Source: B75-G9 sp964564905 (GTDB lineage Archaea; Hadarchaeota; Hadarchaeia; Hadarchaeales; Hadarchaeaceae). Taken from it: DNA of 6,167 bases. The translations under genes and the position numbers were made by a program. The stretch lies in NCBI GenBank assembly GCA_964564905.1, contig CAZMCI010000055.1:1-6167 (forward strand). The letters run 5' to 3'. Shown here one piece after another: positions 5,556 to 6,167 of this stretch. The notes under the pieces were generated by a model. The model ran no database searches and was not told the origin of the DNA. It saw only the letters and a program-made list of their open reading frames with translations. The stretch's first letter is position 1. Each line of letters begins with the position of its first letter.

Positions 5556-5813
5556 CGAGCTTGTAGAGCTCAAGAAGGGCATGAACTTGCTGAGTTCAGA
5601 AGCTTGGCATGTTGCGGTTGGTAATGTGGCCGATAACGTGTTCATCAACCGGCCAGTGAATCGCAAAAATGCACTCACAAGTTCGAGGCTATCTTCAGCA
5701 TGATCAAGGAAAACGATTATTCGGAGCCATCCAGAAGCTCGATCCCCACCACATACCCAGATCATTCCTCCAAGAACGAGGTGCTCTCCCAAACCGAATA
5801 AACGCTACTATCT
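5556..5813. other. Region without an intact gene after the pilin-CBM stop
   Basis: A 5-bp hairpin (5557-5561 with 5567-5571) follows the stop codon at once but has no T-run, so it is a poor terminator. Two overlapping plus-strand frames exist: 5581-5703 (40 aa, MNLLSSEAWHVAVGNVADNV...) and 5669-5827 (52 aa, MHSQVRGYLQHDQGKRLFGA...). They lie in different frames, lack good ribosome sites, and match nothing I recognise. They could be the frameshifted remains of one gene or chance frames. Confidence 0.3.
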
Positions 5814-5957
5814 TCAAGAAATCGTGACAGGAACATCCTTGAATTCCCTGACGAAGTAGATATCCCTTACGCCCGATGTTGGGTCCTTACCGTGAATCGT
5901 GAGCCACAAATTTTGAGGATCGACTGATACATAAGATGTGTCGTCGTACCTACCTCT
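5814..5957 (-). pseudogene. Start-less C-terminal gene remnant, about 47 codons
   Basis: On the minus strand a frame runs from just after a TAG (5958-5960) to a TGA at 5814-5816. It encodes RGRYDDTSYVSVDPQNLWLT and continues through IHGKDPTSGVRDIYFVREFKDVPVTIS. It has no ATG, GTG or TTG start near its beginning. The alternating hydrophobic pattern looks like genuine beta-sheet coding sequence. LWLTIHGKD resembles LRVTIHGVN in the pilin-like region of the 315-aa protein, so it may be the tail of another surface protein. The base composition changes to GC-rich just beyond it, which suggests truncation by a rearrangement near 5960. A chance frame remains possible. Confidence 0.35.
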
Positions 5958-5996
5958 CTACTGTGCGCAAAAGCTTTTTGACCTCAGTGGGCTCTT

Positions 5997-6114
5997 CCCC
6001 TCGCGCGCGCAAGGGGCTTCCGCTTTTCCTTCGCGTTACGTCCCCACCGCCTCCACCCAAGGAGCGTTTCGCGGAAGCTTTCCCCTTTCGAGTATTCCGG
6101 GGCCCTGTTTCCGC
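5997..6114. other. GC-rich region with strong nested inverted repeats
   Basis: GCTTCCGC (6016-6023) pairs perfectly with GCGGAAGC (6071-6078), and the stem can extend through GGG (6013-6015) with CCC (6082-6084) across a 3-nt bulge. GCGGAA (6071-6076) can pair instead with TTCCGC (6109-6114). CCCCT (5997-6001) pairs with AGGGG (6012-6016) around a run of alternating GC. On the minus strand this lies just downstream of the possible gene end at 6115. It could be a structured RNA, a 3' untranslated region or an element end. It does not match tRNA, RNase P or SRP RNA signatures that I know. Confidence 0.35.
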
Positions 6115-6167
6115 TCACCGGATTCGATCCCCTTCCCGGAGGGCATCCTTCAGCCGCGCGACCTGGT
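6115..6167 (-). CDS. Possible C-terminal end of a gene entering from the right edge (partial)
   Basis: The minus strand reads an open frame from the window edge, QVARLKDALREGDRIR, and then TGA (6117-6115). The residues form a convincing charged amphipathic helix of the kind that ends many soluble archaeal proteins. Only 16 complete codons are visible, so no family can be named. A plus-strand frame (ATG 5936 to the edge) covers the same bases but is Arg/Pro/Ser-rich, as expected of a reverse-strand shadow. Confidence 0.3.
   Translation of the reverse strand, partial: QVARLKDALREGDRIR

Noticed and set aside
5310..5792. 160-aa minus-strand frame across the end of the pilin-CBM gene
   Set aside because: It lies antisense to a well-supported coding region for half its length, has no motif or ribosome site, and reads like a shadow frame.
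6112..6150. tRNA T-arm-like sequence (ggattcgatcc)
   Set aside because: The flanking bases do not form a 5-bp T stem in either orientation, and no acceptor or anticodon arm can be built around it.
5936..6167. Plus-strand frame open to the right edge (MCRRTYLSTV...)
   Set aside because: It is rich in Arg, Ser and Pro, as expected for the complement of GC-rich sequence. It has no ribosome site and overlaps better minus-strand signals and strong hairpins.

Overview
The window is archaeal. Three predicted proteins begin with the N-terminus of archaeal type IV pilins: a short polar stretch, a G-V-[ST]-P-V motif and an unbroken hydrophobic helix. Promoter regions carry TATA-like and BRE-like boxes, and one regulator gene looks leaderless. 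The lineage cannot be fixed from the sequence; an uncultured euryarchaeal or related lineage is a guess.

Layout. Positions 58-98 hold a T-tract terminator for a minor pilin-like gene (113-655, minus). An intergenic region at 656-799 separates that pilin from a divergent Lrp/AsnC-type regulator (800-1279, plus). Two small, tightly spaced minus-strand genes follow (1380-1974): a three-helix membrane protein and a 69-residue soluble protein, neither recognised. The centre is a large minus-strand gene (2214-4553). It encodes a pilin N-terminus, a beta-rich linker, a GH26 (beta-mannanase type) catalytic domain, a PKD-like domain and a C-terminal jelly-roll-like, probable carbohydrate-binding domain. 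Only 54 bp upstream, and divergent from it, is a second pilin-type gene (4608-5555, plus) that ends in the same C-terminal domain but has no enzyme. From 5556 to the right edge there is no intact gene. The region holds short frames, a start-less coding remnant (5814-5957, minus), a GC-rich stretch with strong inverted repeats, and perhaps the last residues of a gene entering from the right (6115-6167, minus).

How it may work together (inference). The two divergent genes look like a matched pair of surface proteins. One would bind a polysaccharide, and the other would bind and cut it. Both would be held by pilin-type N-termini processed by prepilin peptidase, either inside a type IV pilus-like filament or as membrane-anchored pseudopilins. 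The shared C-terminal domains contain a 72-bp stretch identical at every base, lying between clearly diverged flanks, which suggests recent gene conversion between the two genes. No pilus assembly ATPase, platform protein or peptidase gene lies in the window.
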